Shown one piece after another: positions 51,248 through 60,314 of a DNA stretch of 64,000 nt (the first letter of the stretch is position 1; each line of letters begins with the position of its first letter). Under the pieces are notes generated by a model, which did not search any database, was not told the origin of the DNA, and saw only the letters and a list, made by a program, of their open reading frames with translations. This DNA comes from JBCCXL01 sp039191605 (lineage in GTDB: Bacteria > Acidobacteriota > Thermoanaerobaculia > Multivoradales > JAHZIX01), in assembly GCA_039191605.1 (NCBI GenBank), contig JBCCXL010000004.1, forward strand, positions 124,001 through 188,000, written 5' to 3'. Both the position numbers and the translations under genes were made by a program.

Positions 51248-51871
51248 TCAGGCCTCCTCGATCTGATCGGTCTTCCAGGTCCGCAGAGCCCAGATGAACA
51301 AGCCGATGATGAAGAACGCGGCGGGAGACAGCAGCATCAGGCCGTTGGGCTGATACCAGCCGCCCTCGGTCACCAGGGGCATCACGGTGACGCCGAAGAG
51401 CTTGCCGGAACCGAAGAGCTCCCGCAGGAAGGCCGTCCCGATAAGGATCATGCTGTAGCCCAGGGCATTGCCGAAGCCGTCGAGGATACTCATCAGCGGA
51501 CCGTTCTGCATCGCATAGGCCTCGGCGCGGCCCATGATGATGCAGTTGGTGATGATCAGGCCGACGAACACCGACAGCTGCTTGGAGATGTCGTAGACGA
51601 AGGCCTTGAGCACCTGGTCAGTAACGATCACCAAGGAGGCGATGACGGTGAGCTGGACGATGATTCGGATGCTCGACGGAATGCCGTTGCGCAGCAGCGA
51701 GATAGTGAGATTGGAGATCACCATCACTGCGATCACCGCCAGAGACATCACCACGGAGGTCTCCAGCTTGGTGGTCACCGCGAGGGCCGAACAGATCCCC
51801 AGCACCTGAAGGGCGATGGGGTTGTTGTTAAACAGGGGGTCGAGGAGTACTTCGCGCTTTGGGTTGGCCAT
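51248..51871 (-). CDS. nqrD: Na+-translocating NADH:quinone reductase subunit D
   Basis: A 207-residue membrane subunit with six helices, sister of NqrE. Visible: PLFNNNPIALQVLGICSALA with the first iron-site Cys, FVGLIITNCIIMGRAEAYAM with the second, and GMSMLIGTAF-like SMILIGTAFLRELFGSGKLF. Its ATG overlaps the nqrC stop (ATGA), and nqrE follows three bases after its own stop, showing tight operon coupling. Confidence 0.95.
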   Translation of the reverse strand: MANPKREVLLDPLFNNNPIALQVLGICSALAVTTKLETSVVMSLAVIAVMVISNLTISLLRNGIPSSIRIIVQLTVIASLVIVTDQVLKAFVYDISKQLSVFVGLIITNCIIMGRAEAYAMQNGPLMSILDGFGNALGYSMILIGTAFLRELFGSGKLFGVTVMPLVTEGGWYQPNGLMLLSPAAFFIIGLFIWALRTWKTDQIEEA

Positions 51872-52659
51872 CAGGCGGCCTCCTGTTGCCGAGTCGCTAG
51901 GTAGCTGTCCAGGTACGGGCCGTAACCCTCTTCGCCGAGCCAGAAGCGCAGCATGTTAGTGACCCCGCGGGAGGTGATGGTGGCACCGGACATGCCGTCC
52001 ACCCGATAGGGATCGTCTTCCACCGAGCCGGCGATGCCCTTGATCACTTCGATGGCGATGTCGCCATCTCCGCCGTAGATCTTGCGGCCGGGCCAAAGGG
52101 CCTTCCAGCGGGGGTTGTCCACCTCGCCGCCGAGACCCGGGGTTTCCTTGTGCTCATAGAAGGTCAGGCCGCGCACTTCCTGCAGGTCTCCGGAGACCGC
52201 CAGGAAGCCGTACATCGTGCCCCACAGGCCGGCGCCTTCCACCGGCATGACCACCAGCTCGACGCTGCCGTTATCCGCCAGCAGCTCGTAGATCACCGCC
52301 TTGTGGGGGACGCGGCGCACCTGCGCCAGATTCTTCTCGACCTGGGTCGAAAGACCGGGGTCCTTCGACCATTTGCGCATGTCCACGTCCGCCGCGTCGG
52401 TGGCGGAATCGAGCGCATCGCTCTGCAGGTCCACCACCACCGGTCGGAAGCTCTCGAAGAGGGTTTCCACCTCCTCCGGCGTAACGCTCTCACCGGGCTC
52501 CAGGAGGCCGGCGGATTCGAGCACGTTCTTCTGCTTGTCGAGCAGCTGGTTGACCTGCTGAGCGGGGCGTAGAGAAACCGCCGACGAGGTCACCAGGATC
52601 GAGCACGCCAGGCACATGGCGGCAGCGAAACCCAGGGTGTAAAGGTTGCTACGCGGCAT
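51871..52659 (-). CDS. nqrC: Na+-translocating NADH:quinone reductase subunit C
   Basis: A 262-residue subunit. The ATG at 52659 with GGAGGAG about ten bases upstream gives the usual single N-terminal helix (TLGFAAAMCLACSILVTSSA). The periplasmic FMN domain ends with DGMSGATITSRGVTNMLRFW, where the Thr of SGAT receives FMN covalently from ApbE. YEHKETPGLGGEVDNPRW is the other conserved motif. It overlaps nqrB by 11 bases and nqrD by one. Confidence 0.95.
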   Translation of the reverse strand: MPRSNLYTLGFAAAMCLACSILVTSSAVSLRPAQQVNQLLDKQKNVLESAGLLEPGESVTPEEVETLFESFRPVVVDLQSDALDSATDAADVDMRKWSKDPGLSTQVEKNLAQVRRVPHKAVIYELLADNGSVELVVMPVEGAGLWGTMYGFLAVSGDLQEVRGLTFYEHKETPGLGGEVDNPRWKALWPGRKIYGGDGDIAIEVIKGIAGSVEDDPYRVDGMSGATITSRGVTNMLRFWLGEEGYGPYLDSYLATRQQEAA

Positions 52660-53875
52660 ATCGAGCGCTCCTCCGCTTAATGTTCGCCTGAACCACAAAG
52701 TGGTCGATGAGGGCTGCGAAGAGGTTCATGAACAGGATGGCGAGCATCCAGCCTTCGGGATACGCGGGGTTCACCACGCGAATCACGATCGCCAGGAAGC
52801 CGATGAGCAGGCCGTAGACCCACTTGCCGCGCAGCGTATGGGCCGCGGACACCGGGTCAGTGGCCATGAACACCAGGGCGAAGGCGGAGGATCCGATCAC
52901 CAGGTGCCACCAGATGGGCACGTCGAAGAAGGGGTTGGTCTGGGAGCCGGCGAGGTTCAGCAGCAGCGCCGCCACGGTCGCACCGATCAGACAGCCGGTC
53001 ATGATGCGCCAGGATCCGATGCCGGTAGCGATCAGGATCGCCGCACCGATCAGGGCCGCCAGAGTCGAGGTTTCGCCCATGGATCCCGGGACCGTGCCGA
53101 GGAAGGCCGCAGTCCAGGAGACTCCAGCGTCGAGAACCGCTCGGCCCTCCACCGCCGCCTGGGCCAGCCAGGTAGCGCCGCTATAGCCGTCGGTGCTGGT
53201 CTGCGCCGCAATCCACACCGCATCGCCGGAGATCTGCGCCGGATAGGCGAAGAAGAGGAAGGCGCGGGCGGTGAGAGCCGGGTTGAGGATGTTCATCCCG
53301 GTGCCGCCGAAGATCTCCTTGCCGACGATGACGCCGAAAATGATGCCGATGGCCACCTGCCACAGCGGAATCGTCGGCGGCAGAGTCAGCGGGAAGAGCA
53401 TGCCCGTCACCAGGAAGCCCTCGTTGATCTCGTGCTTGCGAACGACGGCGAAAATTGCCTCGCAATTGCCGCCGATGGCGAAGGTGACGATCAACACCGG
53501 GAGATAGAAGAGGGCACCGTAGAGGAAGCAGTTGAAGACGTTCGACGGATCGAAGGCGTCAGCGCCCATCAGCCAGACGTAGACGTCCGTCTGCCAGCCG
53601 TCCCACGGCAGGGCATTTCCCTGAATCGCGCGGAAGGCCTGCAGGCCGGTGTTGTACATCGCCATCAGGATGCAGGGCACCAGCGCGACCACCACCGTGA
53701 TCATCATTCGCTTCAGATCGATGGCATCGCGAACGTGGGCTCCGGACTTGGTGACGTCGGAAGGCGTGAACAAGAAGGTGTCGTTGGCTTCGTAGAGGGG
53801 GTAAAGCTTCTCGAACTTCGCCCCTTTCTCCACCATCTTTTCTTGCTTGTCGAGGATGTTGCGGAGGAATTTCAT
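52649..53875 (-). CDS. nqrB: Na+-translocating NADH:quinone reductase subunit B
   Basis: A 408-residue membrane subunit with about ten helices, the quinone-binding and main sodium-conducting subunit. Visible: HVRDAIDLKRMMITVVVALV, KHEINEGFLVTGMLFPLTLP and FGGTGMNILNPALTARAFLF. DGYSGATWLAQA carries the covalent FMN threonine. GSSAFALVFMATDPVSAAHT lies near the C-terminus. It lies 10 bases after nqrA and overlaps the start of nqrC. Confidence 0.96.
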   Translation of the reverse strand: MKFLRNILDKQEKMVEKGAKFEKLYPLYEANDTFLFTPSDVTKSGAHVRDAIDLKRMMITVVVALVPCILMAMYNTGLQAFRAIQGNALPWDGWQTDVYVWLMGADAFDPSNVFNCFLYGALFYLPVLIVTFAIGGNCEAIFAVVRKHEINEGFLVTGMLFPLTLPPTIPLWQVAIGIIFGVIVGKEIFGGTGMNILNPALTARAFLFFAYPAQISGDAVWIAAQTSTDGYSGATWLAQAAVEGRAVLDAGVSWTAAFLGTVPGSMGETSTLAALIGAAILIATGIGSWRIMTGCLIGATVAALLLNLAGSQTNPFFDVPIWWHLVIGSSAFALVFMATDPVSAAHTLRGKWVYGLLIGFLAIVIRVVNPAYPEGWMLAILFMNLFAALIDHFVVQANIKRRSARYAA

Positions 53876-53885
53876 GATGCGAAGA

Positions 53886-55280
53886 TCAGCCTTCCTTCTC
53901 GATGGTGGTGAGAGCGTCCCTCAGGTAAGTGCCGAATTCGGTCTTTCCCGGGGAGACGAAGGTGCACAGGGCGAGGTCCTCCTCGCTGAGCTCCAGTACA
54001 CCGAGGGTTTCCGCGTACTCGATATCCTGAACCACCAGCGCCTTGAGCAGGAAGGTGGGCAGAATGTCCAGCGGCATCACCTTCTCGAAGAGGCCGATGG
54101 GCACGATGGCTCGAGGGGAGCCATTGGTGCTGGTGTTGAACGCGAAGCGATTGCCGCCGCCGCTGAGGGCGGAGGTGAAGGCACGGGTGAGAGAGAAACG
54201 GTCGCCGCCGGGGGTGAGCCAGCCGAGGAATTTGCGCTCTCGCCCTTCCGCCAGCACGGTGACCTGCTGATGGAAGCGTCCGAGGTAGCCGACCACCTCC
54301 CCCGAGGCGGTGCGCCCGCCGAAGACGGAGCCGGAGATCAGGCGATTCTCGCCCTCCTGCAGCTCTCCCGCGGTGAGGTCGTCAAGGCTAGCCCCGACCC
54401 GGGTCCGCAGCAGCCGCGGTGAGGTCGCCACCGGGCCGCCGAGGGAAACCAGGCGGCGAACATCCAGCTCACCGGTGGCGAAGAGATGGCCGATGGCCAG
54501 CACGTCCTGTACTCCGAGATGCCACACTTCCTTGGCCCGGCTCACCGGATCGAGGAAGTGGATGTGGGTGCCCGGCAGGCCCGCCGGATGGGGCCCGGCG
54601 AAGGTCTCGGTGCGCACCCGCCCGCCGGCTGCCCCGTCCACCGCGGGCAGCTCGTCCTGAGGCCCGCGGCAGAGGTAGATGGCTCCCTCCGTCAGGTGAC
54701 CGAGGACCTCCAGCCCACGCTGAAAGTCTTCCTCCCGACCGTCGAGAACGGCGCTCACCGGCGGAGCCAGGGGCTGGGTATCCATCGCGGTGACGAAGAT
54801 GCTGTTGGGAGTAGCCGAAGGATTCGGCACGCGCCCGAAGGGCCGCGAACGAAGGGCGGTCCACAGCCCCGACTCGAGGAGCAGCGCCCGCACCCCCTCG
54901 GCGGTCCACTGGGCGGGCTGACTGCCGTCGAAAGCCTCGAAGCTCACCGCGTCCCCGGGAGCCGCTGCCCCCAACCCCCGCTCCTCGTCGGAAAGCTCGA
55001 TGACCAGACTCTGGAAGGCTCGACGGTGACCGCGATGGACCGCGACCACAGTGCCCGAAGCGGGGGCAGTGAACACTACGCCCGGAGTCTTCTTGTCCTC
55101 GAAGATCGGCTGACCACGCCGCACGGCGTCACCCGCCGAGACGAGCATGGTCGGCTTCATCCCCACATAGTCGTCGCCGAGCAGAGCGACGTGACGAGGC
55201 GCCGAGGCCTCCTCCACTCGCGCTTCCGGAACGCCCTGGATAGGGAGGTCCAAACCTCGTTTGATCTTATGAACGGCCAC
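53886..55280 (-). CDS. nqrA: Na+-translocating NADH:quinone reductase subunit A
   Basis: A 464-residue peripheral subunit, first gene of the operon, starting with GTG at 55280. Typical motifs include KRGLDLPIQGVPEARVEEAS, LLGDDYVGMKPTMLVSAGDA with VRRGQPIFEDKKTPGVVFTA, and SGTVVAVHRGHRRAFQSLVI in the biotinyl-lipoyl-like N-terminal domain. In the C-terminal part MPLDILPTFLLKALVVQDIE is conserved. It is cytoplasmic. The ribosome binding site (GAGG) is rather far from the start, and no promoter is convincing in the 700 bases upstream. Confidence 0.95.
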   Translation of the reverse strand: MAVHKIKRGLDLPIQGVPEARVEEASAPRHVALLGDDYVGMKPTMLVSAGDAVRRGQPIFEDKKTPGVVFTAPASGTVVAVHRGHRRAFQSLVIELSDEERGLGAAAPGDAVSFEAFDGSQPAQWTAEGVRALLLESGLWTALRSRPFGRVPNPSATPNSIFVTAMDTQPLAPPVSAVLDGREEDFQRGLEVLGHLTEGAIYLCRGPQDELPAVDGAAGGRVRTETFAGPHPAGLPGTHIHFLDPVSRAKEVWHLGVQDVLAIGHLFATGELDVRRLVSLGGPVATSPRLLRTRVGASLDDLTAGELQEGENRLISGSVFGGRTASGEVVGYLGRFHQQVTVLAEGRERKFLGWLTPGGDRFSLTRAFTSALSGGGNRFAFNTSTNGSPRAIVPIGLFEKVMPLDILPTFLLKALVVQDIEYAETLGVLELSEEDLALCTFVSPGKTEFGTYLRDALTTIEKEG

Positions 55281-55991
55281 TGTTGATCGGTACCTCAGGG
55301 AATCACGTCACCGCCGGACGGCAGCGACAGGAAAACGGCAGGATGAATCCACGACGATGTGGTGGAAAGGTGAGGCGATGGTGGAGGGAATGCTGGCAGC
55401 CACTTAGATGGAGAGAGGGCAGGGCGTCCGCGGACGACGTCGCTGGTAATGCTGTCCTGGCTGGGATGGTCGTCATCATATCGTTCGCCGAGTCCCAGGC
55501 CTAGGATGTAGTCAATCCCGGGATGCAGTGCCGCAACATCTTTTGAGAGCTGTCTCTGAAGAGCCGTCTCAGAAGACCTGCTGTGGCCACCGCCAAGGAC
55601 CGACAACGAAGGCGAACGACATACAGCCAGAAGCGCATGGTTTCCATGCGCTGCGCAACTCGTCGTACCAGAGCCGAGGGGAACCGCTGCGAGGCCGCCC
55701 CCGGTATCGGATGAATTTCGTGTGGAGAGAGGGAGTGGTACCCCCCTCAATCTTCAAGATCCGTTACGCACTCTTCGTGCGCGACTACGCTTGCCCTACG
55801 CAAGCTTGTGCATTTTGTCACAAAGTCTTCCGAAGGGAAAGCCGAGGGGCTCACTATCGCTCTCCGAGGCTCCACCTCCCTCCCCCCCGATAGCGGGGAG
55901 CGAATCGGTTGTCGAGGAGGCCGCGACCTTGACCCCCGATGACGCCAGGCATACGCTGCGTCGAACCCTTTTCAATCCACTCCTTCAAGTC
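55281..55991. other. 711-base non-coding region between nqrA and the GNAT gene
   Basis: This divergent region should carry the nqr promoter on the minus strand, but I could not pick a convincing -35/-10 pair (a TTGACT near 55514-55509 has no partner). The right half (55767-55900) holds a cluster of small inverted repeats: CGCAC/GTGCG, GCTTG/CAAGC, TTGTG/CACAA and CTATCG/CGATAG. Frames crossing it have no domain character. Confidence 0.45.
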
Positions 55992-56666
55992 ATGAGCCAC
56001 TCAGCGAAAGATCGCGAGCCTGGGGGCCGAGAACCCTCCGCGGAATCTACCGGCGAGGATCAGAAGCTCTGGTTCCCGCCGACCCTCAGCACCCAGCGCC
56101 TACGGTTGCGAAGGCTACGGGAAGACGACGCTGCGGCGATCTTCGACTACGCCTGCGATCCTCAGGTCGCCCGCTTCGTGCTGTGGAGCCCCCACGCCAC
56201 TCAGCAGGTCAGCCTCGACTACGTTCGCCATTTCGCCTTCGGCAATTACCGCCGCGAGGTGCCCGACCCCTTCGGCATCACTCTGGCGCAGGGAGATGAT
56301 CGAGTCATCGGAACCGTCGGCTGTACCTGGACAGCGGCGGAGCATGGCTGCATGGAGCTCGGTTACGCCCTCGCCCGACCCCATTGGGGACGCGGACTGA
56401 TGACCGAGGCGGCGTGGGCGGTGGTGAGCTTCGCCTTCTCGATTTATCGCCCGCAGAGAATTCAGGCCCGCTGCATGGTGGACAATCACGCTAGCGCGCG
56501 GGTGCTGCGCAAGCTCAGCTTCCACTACGAAGGCCGGCTGCGCTCGGCGGTGCGGGTGGCCGACGCTTACCACGACATCGAGCTCTACAGCCTGCTGCGG
56601 GCCGAGTGGGAGCTGCGGCTCCAGGATGGTCCTGGCGAGGGCTCCTCAGAGGGGAGATCACCTTGA
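55992..56666 (+). CDS. GNAT acetyltransferase of the RimJ/RimL type
   Basis: A 224-residue protein. The start at 55992 is the ATG closest to the domain; the same frame extends upstream to 55722 but without protein-like sequence. The RimJ/RimL pattern is clear: LSTQRLRLRRLREDDAAAIF, PQVARFVLWSPHATQQVSLD, ELGYALARPHWGRGLMTEAA (acetyl-CoA loop HWGRGLMTEA) and IQARCMVDNHASARVLRKLS with GRLRSAVRVADAYHDIELYS. Substrate could be a protein N-terminus, an amino acid or a small amine. No ribosome binding site of note. Confidence 0.85.
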   Translation: MSHSAKDREPGGREPSAESTGEDQKLWFPPTLSTQRLRLRRLREDDAAAIFDYACDPQVARFVLWSPHATQQVSLDYVRHFAFGNYRREVPDPFGITLAQGDDRVIGTVGCTWTAAEHGCMELGYALARPHWGRGLMTEAAWAVVSFAFSIYRPQRIQARCMVDNHASARVLRKLSFHYEGRLRSAVRVADAYHDIELYSLLRAEWELRLQDGPGEGSSEGRSP

Positions 56667-56913
56667 CCTGTCGATCCATCGGGCCGTAGCATGCGCCTGG
56701 GTTTCTCCTCAGCGTTCGCCACGGGATCTTCGCCTCCGCGACGATCACCCCCGCGGCGATCACCCCCTCGAAGATCACCGTAGCGCCCGCCCAAGGCTCT
56801 GCCTCCGGGGCGAAGCGGCATCGAGAATCCCCTCCCTTCGGCCTACCCCCTTGGCGCTCCGATCACGGACTTCGCCATTCGGCCCCACCCCGGCTCCCGA
56901 CCTGCGGAAGACG

Positions 56914-58386
56914 ATGGATTCCTTCGACGAAGTCCTCAAAGCCCTGCGCCACGCCGTCGACCTTTCGCCGGACAGCTCCCCGCTGCGGCGCCACTACGCC
57001 GAGATGCTGCTGAATCGCGGCTATGCCCGGGAAGCAGAAGCACAATTTCGCGCCGCCATCGAGCTCGACGGCTCCGACGCCAACTCCAAGCTCGGCCTCG
57101 CCCGCGCCCTTCACAGTCAGGATCAGAACTCCACCGCTCTGTTCTTGGTCAAGCAGGTGATCCGCGAGTCCAATCGGCCGGCGGCGGCCTACGTGCTCTA
57201 CGCGCGCCTGCTGCTGGCCCTCGGCAGCGTCGAGCGGGCGGTGAAGGAATACCGCAAAGCGGTGCGGGAAGATCCCCAGGCCAGCGATCCAGCCCTGGCT
57301 TCCGAGCTCGGGCTGCCGGATGCCAACCTGGTGGAACGGGATATCGACGAAGTCCTCGCCCAGCCCGCCGACGAGTCCAGCCCGGCTGCGCCGGCGAAGG
57401 CTCCCGCCGCGAGCAGCGGCCAGAGCAGCGACCGCGACACCTCGGCGCTGGATGTCTCCGCCGTCGATCAGGTGCTGCGCAAGAGCGCCGCCCGCACCGC
57501 CTACACCGCCAGCCTGCGCCAGCTCTTCGCGCTGCGCCCGAAGATCACCTTCGAAGATGTCGCCGGCCTGGAAGCGGTCAAGCGGGAGATCAGCACCATG
57601 CTGCTCCACCCGATCAACAATCGCGAGCTCTACGCCGTCTACCACAAGCCCCTCGGCGGTCGACTGCTGCTCTACGGCCCCCGCGGCTGCGGCAAGACCT
57701 ACCTCGCTCGCGCCATCGCCGGTGAGGTCCTGGCCCCCTTTCTCGCCGTGGGGCTCCACGACCTGGCGGACGTCTGGGATACCGAAGCGGTCTCCGTGCT
57801 CCACGAAGTTTTCCAGCAGGCGCGCCGGGAGCGCCCCTCGGTGCTCTTCTTCGACGACATCGAGCTCGCCGGCCTGAACCGCCCGCTGATCCAGCAATTT
57901 CTCGCCGAGCTCTCCGGAGTCAACGACACCAACGACGGGCTGCTGATCCTGGTGACGGTGAACGAGCCGTGGAACGCCGACCCGGCGCTGCTGCGCCCCG
58001 GTCGCTTCGATCGCGTGCTCTTCCTGCCGCCACCGGCTACCAAAGACCGCCTGGCCATGCTGCGCACCCTCACCCGCGGCCGGCCCCAGGAGCAGCTGGA
58101 CCTCCAGCGGGTGGCCTCCGCCACCGAGGGCTTCTCCAGCGCGGACCTCACCCGCCTGGTGGAGGGCGCCGTAGAGCAACGACTCCAGGCTTCCCTCGAA
58201 AGCGGCCGTACCCAGCCCCTCATCACCGCGGACCTGCTCCACGCCGCCCAAGACATCCAGCCGGTGACCGGCCCTTGGCTGGCGGAGGCGCGCCGCTTCC
58301 TCCAGAGCGAGCAGGGGTCCACCGGAATCTACAAAGATCTCGCCGCCTACCTCGCCGAGGAAGCTCCATCCCAGGACGCTCCCTGA
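56914..58386 (+). CDS. TPR-AAA+ ATPase
   Basis: A 490-residue protein. The ATG at 56914 begins a run of TPR-like helices (residues 1-130: HAVDLSPDSSPLRRHYAEML, AREAEAQFRAAIELDGSDAN). An Ala/Ser-rich linker follows, then a classical AAA module: FEDVAGLEAVKREI, Walker A GPRGCGKT (255-262), Walker B VLFFDDIEL with Asp314-Asp315 in place of the usual Asp-Glu, and the Arg-finger/sensor region LLRPGRFDRVLFLPP. The C-terminal lid is GFSSADLTRLVEGA. It could remodel or unfold a protein captured by the TPR part. The Asp for Glu change may slow hydrolysis. It is followed 9 bases later by the trmJ-like gene. Confidence 0.85.
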   Translation: MDSFDEVLKALRHAVDLSPDSSPLRRHYAEMLLNRGYAREAEAQFRAAIELDGSDANSKLGLARALHSQDQNSTALFLVKQVIRESNRPAAAYVLYARLLLALGSVERAVKEYRKAVREDPQASDPALASELGLPDANLVERDIDEVLAQPADESSPAAPAKAPAASSGQSSDRDTSALDVSAVDQVLRKSAARTAYTASLRQLFALRPKITFEDVAGLEAVKREISTMLLHPINNRELYAVYHKPLGGRLLLYGPRGCGKTYLARAIAGEVLAPFLAVGLHDLADVWDTEAVSVLHEVFQQARRERPSVLFFDDIELAGLNRPLIQQFLAELSGVNDTNDGLLILVTVNEPWNADPALLRPGRFDRVLFLPPPATKDRLAMLRTLTRGRPQEQLDLQRVASATEGFSSADLTRLVEGAVEQRLQASLESGRTQPLITADLLHAAQDIQPVTGPWLAEARRFLQSEQGSTGIYKDLAAYLAEEAPSQDAP

Positions 58387-58395
58387 GGCTCGATC

Positions 58396-59247
58396 TTGGC
58401 CGGAACCGACAGCACGCAGCAGGAGCGGGGCCTACCGCCGGGCGGAGACAACGCCCCGGCAGTGATCCTGGTGGCGCCGCAGCTGGGACGCAATATCGGC
58501 AGCGCCGCCCGAGCGATGCTCAATTGCGGCCTCACCGATCTGCGCCTGGTGCGACCCCGGGACGGCTGGCCCAATCGTGAAGCCTGGCCCACGGCCTCCG
58601 GGGCGACGGCGGTCCTCGACCGGGTGCAGGTCTTCGACACCACCGCTGAGGCGGTGGCGGATCTCCAGCGGGTTTTCGCCACCACCGCCCGTCGTCGGGA
58701 CATGGTCAAGCCGGTGCTCACCCCACGGCAGAGCGCCCAGCAGATGCGCCGACTCAGCGACCAAGGACATCGCTGCGGCTGGCTCTTCGGCCCCGAGCGC
58801 ACCGGCCTAGACAACGACGACGTGGCCCTCGCCACCAGCCTTCTCACGGTTCCGCTGAATCCGGCCTTCTCGTCCCTCAACCTCGCCCAGGCGGTGCTGC
58901 TGCTGGGCTACGAATGGTTCACCGCCGAGGACGGCACGCCGCCACGGGAGCTGCCCCAGGGCGACTCGGAGCCCGCTACGCTGGAGCAGCTCCACAACTT
59001 CTTTCGCTTCCTGGAGCGGGACCTGGACGAGGCCCGCTTCCTCGTTCCGGTGGAAAAGCGCCCCATCATGGTGCGCAACCTGCGCAATATCTTCCACCGT
59101 GCCGAGCTCACCGCGGCGGAGGTGCAAACCCTCCACGGCGTCGTGCGCTCCCTCTCCGGGCGGCGCAATCGCAAAAGTCGCCAAACGCCCCAGTCCCAAT
59201 CCCAGCGCCAGCCCCAGCTGAGCCAGGACGACGAAGCCCAAACGTAG
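58396..59247 (+). CDS. TrmJ-like SpoU-family RNA 2'-O-methyltransferase
   Basis: A 283-residue SPOUT enzyme, started at TTG 58396. Conserved motifs: ILVAPQLGRNIGSAARAMLN (motif 1 with GNIGAAARAM-like pattern), LRLVRPRDGWPN, WLFGPERTGLDNDDVALA (motif 2) and PLNPAFSSLNLAQAVLLLGY (motif 3), all TrmJ-like. The C-terminal helical extension (LHNFFRFLERDLDEARFLVP, REIMVRNLRNIFHRA-like) matches TrmJ, which methylates position 32 of tRNA. A Gln/Ser-rich tail ends the protein. It follows the AAA gene by 9 bases and probably shares its transcript. Confidence 0.87.
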   Translation: MAGTDSTQQERGLPPGGDNAPAVILVAPQLGRNIGSAARAMLNCGLTDLRLVRPRDGWPNREAWPTASGATAVLDRVQVFDTTAEAVADLQRVFATTARRRDMVKPVLTPRQSAQQMRRLSDQGHRCGWLFGPERTGLDNDDVALATSLLTVPLNPAFSSLNLAQAVLLLGYEWFTAEDGTPPRELPQGDSEPATLEQLHNFFRFLERDLDEARFLVPVEKRPIMVRNLRNIFHRAELTAAEVQTLHGVVRSLSGRRNRKSRQTPQSQSQRQPQLSQDDEAQT

Positions 59248-59351
59248 CGATGCTTGAAGGTGGCGACGCCTAAAGGCGATCCCCGCAACCACAGCCTTAG
59301 CCCACTGCCCACCGCGCCCGCCGCGGGACCAAGTCAGCCCGGCTGAGAGAG

Positions 59352-60314
59352 TCAGTCCAGCCGCGGGAAGAGATCCCGATCCAGGTCCTGCAGCACGCGG
59401 CGATTCTCCCGCCAGTCCGGCACCAGCTTGACGGTGAGATCGAGATAGATGCGGGCTTCCAGCATCTCCTCCAAGTCCTCCCGGGCGGCGCTGCCGATGG
59501 CCTTGATGCGCTGCCCTTGGCGACCGATGAGAATCTTCTTCTGTCCGGGGCGATCCACCAGGATGGAGGCCCAGAGCTTCAGAAAGCCGGTCTCCTCGTC
59601 CTGCTCCCAGCGATCCAGCAGCACCGCGGTGGTGAAGGGGAGCTCGTCTCGGGTGCGCTCCAACACCTTCTCGCGGATCCGCTCGGTGACCAGGAAGCGA
59701 TCGGGGTGAAGGGTGAGGAGCTCTTCGTCGTAATGCGGCGGCCCCTCCGGCAGTAGGCTCCACAGCACGTCCAACAGATCCTCGCAGCCCTCCCCGGAGA
59801 GGGCCGAGATGGGCACGATGTGCTCAAAGGGACCACCCTGCGCTAGGAGCCCGATGCGCGGCAGCAGCGTCGGCTTGGCGACCCGATCCACCTTGTTGAG
59901 GGCGACCACCTTCGGCGCCTGCACGCCGCTCACCAAGTCCAGCAGATAAGCGTCCCCGGAGCCGAAGCTCTGGGATCCGTCGTGGAGGAAGCACACCACG
60001 TCCGACTCGCTGAGGGCGTCCTCGGCGTAGCGCACCATGGATCGATTCAGATGGTGCAGGGGTTTGTGGATTCCCGGCGTGTCGTGGAAGATCATCTGCC
60101 CCCGCACCGGATCACTGAGGATGCCGACGATGCGGTGGCGGGTGGTCTGGGGCTTGTCCGAGACGATGGCCAGCTTCTCCCCCAGCAGCCGGTTCATCAG
60201 CGTGCTCTTGCCGGCGTTGGGGCGCCCCACCAGGGCGACGGTGCCGGCCACCAGCGGCAGCCGGTCCAGCGACGCGCCTTCCGCAGCTTCGGATTCGGGA
60301 TCAACCGGCGCCAC
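59352..60314 (-). CDS. era: GTPase Era
   Basis: A 320-residue GTP-binding 16S rRNA maturation protein. The G-domain motifs are visible: GRPNAGKSTLMNRLLGE (G1), DTPGIHKPLHHLN (G3) and ALNKVDRV (G4). The KH domain follows (VDRPGQKKILIGRQGQRIKA). The N-terminal 20 residues are extra compared with most Era proteins. Its start overlaps the end of the upstream corC-like gene by 14 bases. The order ybeY-corC-era is common in bacteria. Confidence 0.95.
   Translation of the reverse strand: MAPVDPESEAAEGASLDRLPLVAGTVALVGRPNAGKSTLMNRLLGEKLAIVSDKPQTTRHRIVGILSDPVRGQMIFHDTPGIHKPLHHLNRSMVRYAEDALSESDVVCFLHDGSQSFGSGDAYLLDLVSGVQAPKVVALNKVDRVAKPTLLPRIGLLAQGGPFEHIVPISALSGEGCEDLLDVLWSLLPEGPPHYDEELLTLHPDRFLVTERIREKVLERTRDELPFTTAVLLDRWEQDEETGFLKLWASILVDRPGQKKILIGRQGQRIKAIGSAAREDLEEMLEARIYLDLTVKLVPDWRENRRVLQDLDRDLFPRLD

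Noticed and set aside
56626..56913. N-terminal extension of the TPR-AAA protein to 56626
   Set aside because: Arg/Pro/His-rich residues unlike the rest, overlapping the preceding GNAT gene; the ATG at 56914 begins the TPR pattern.
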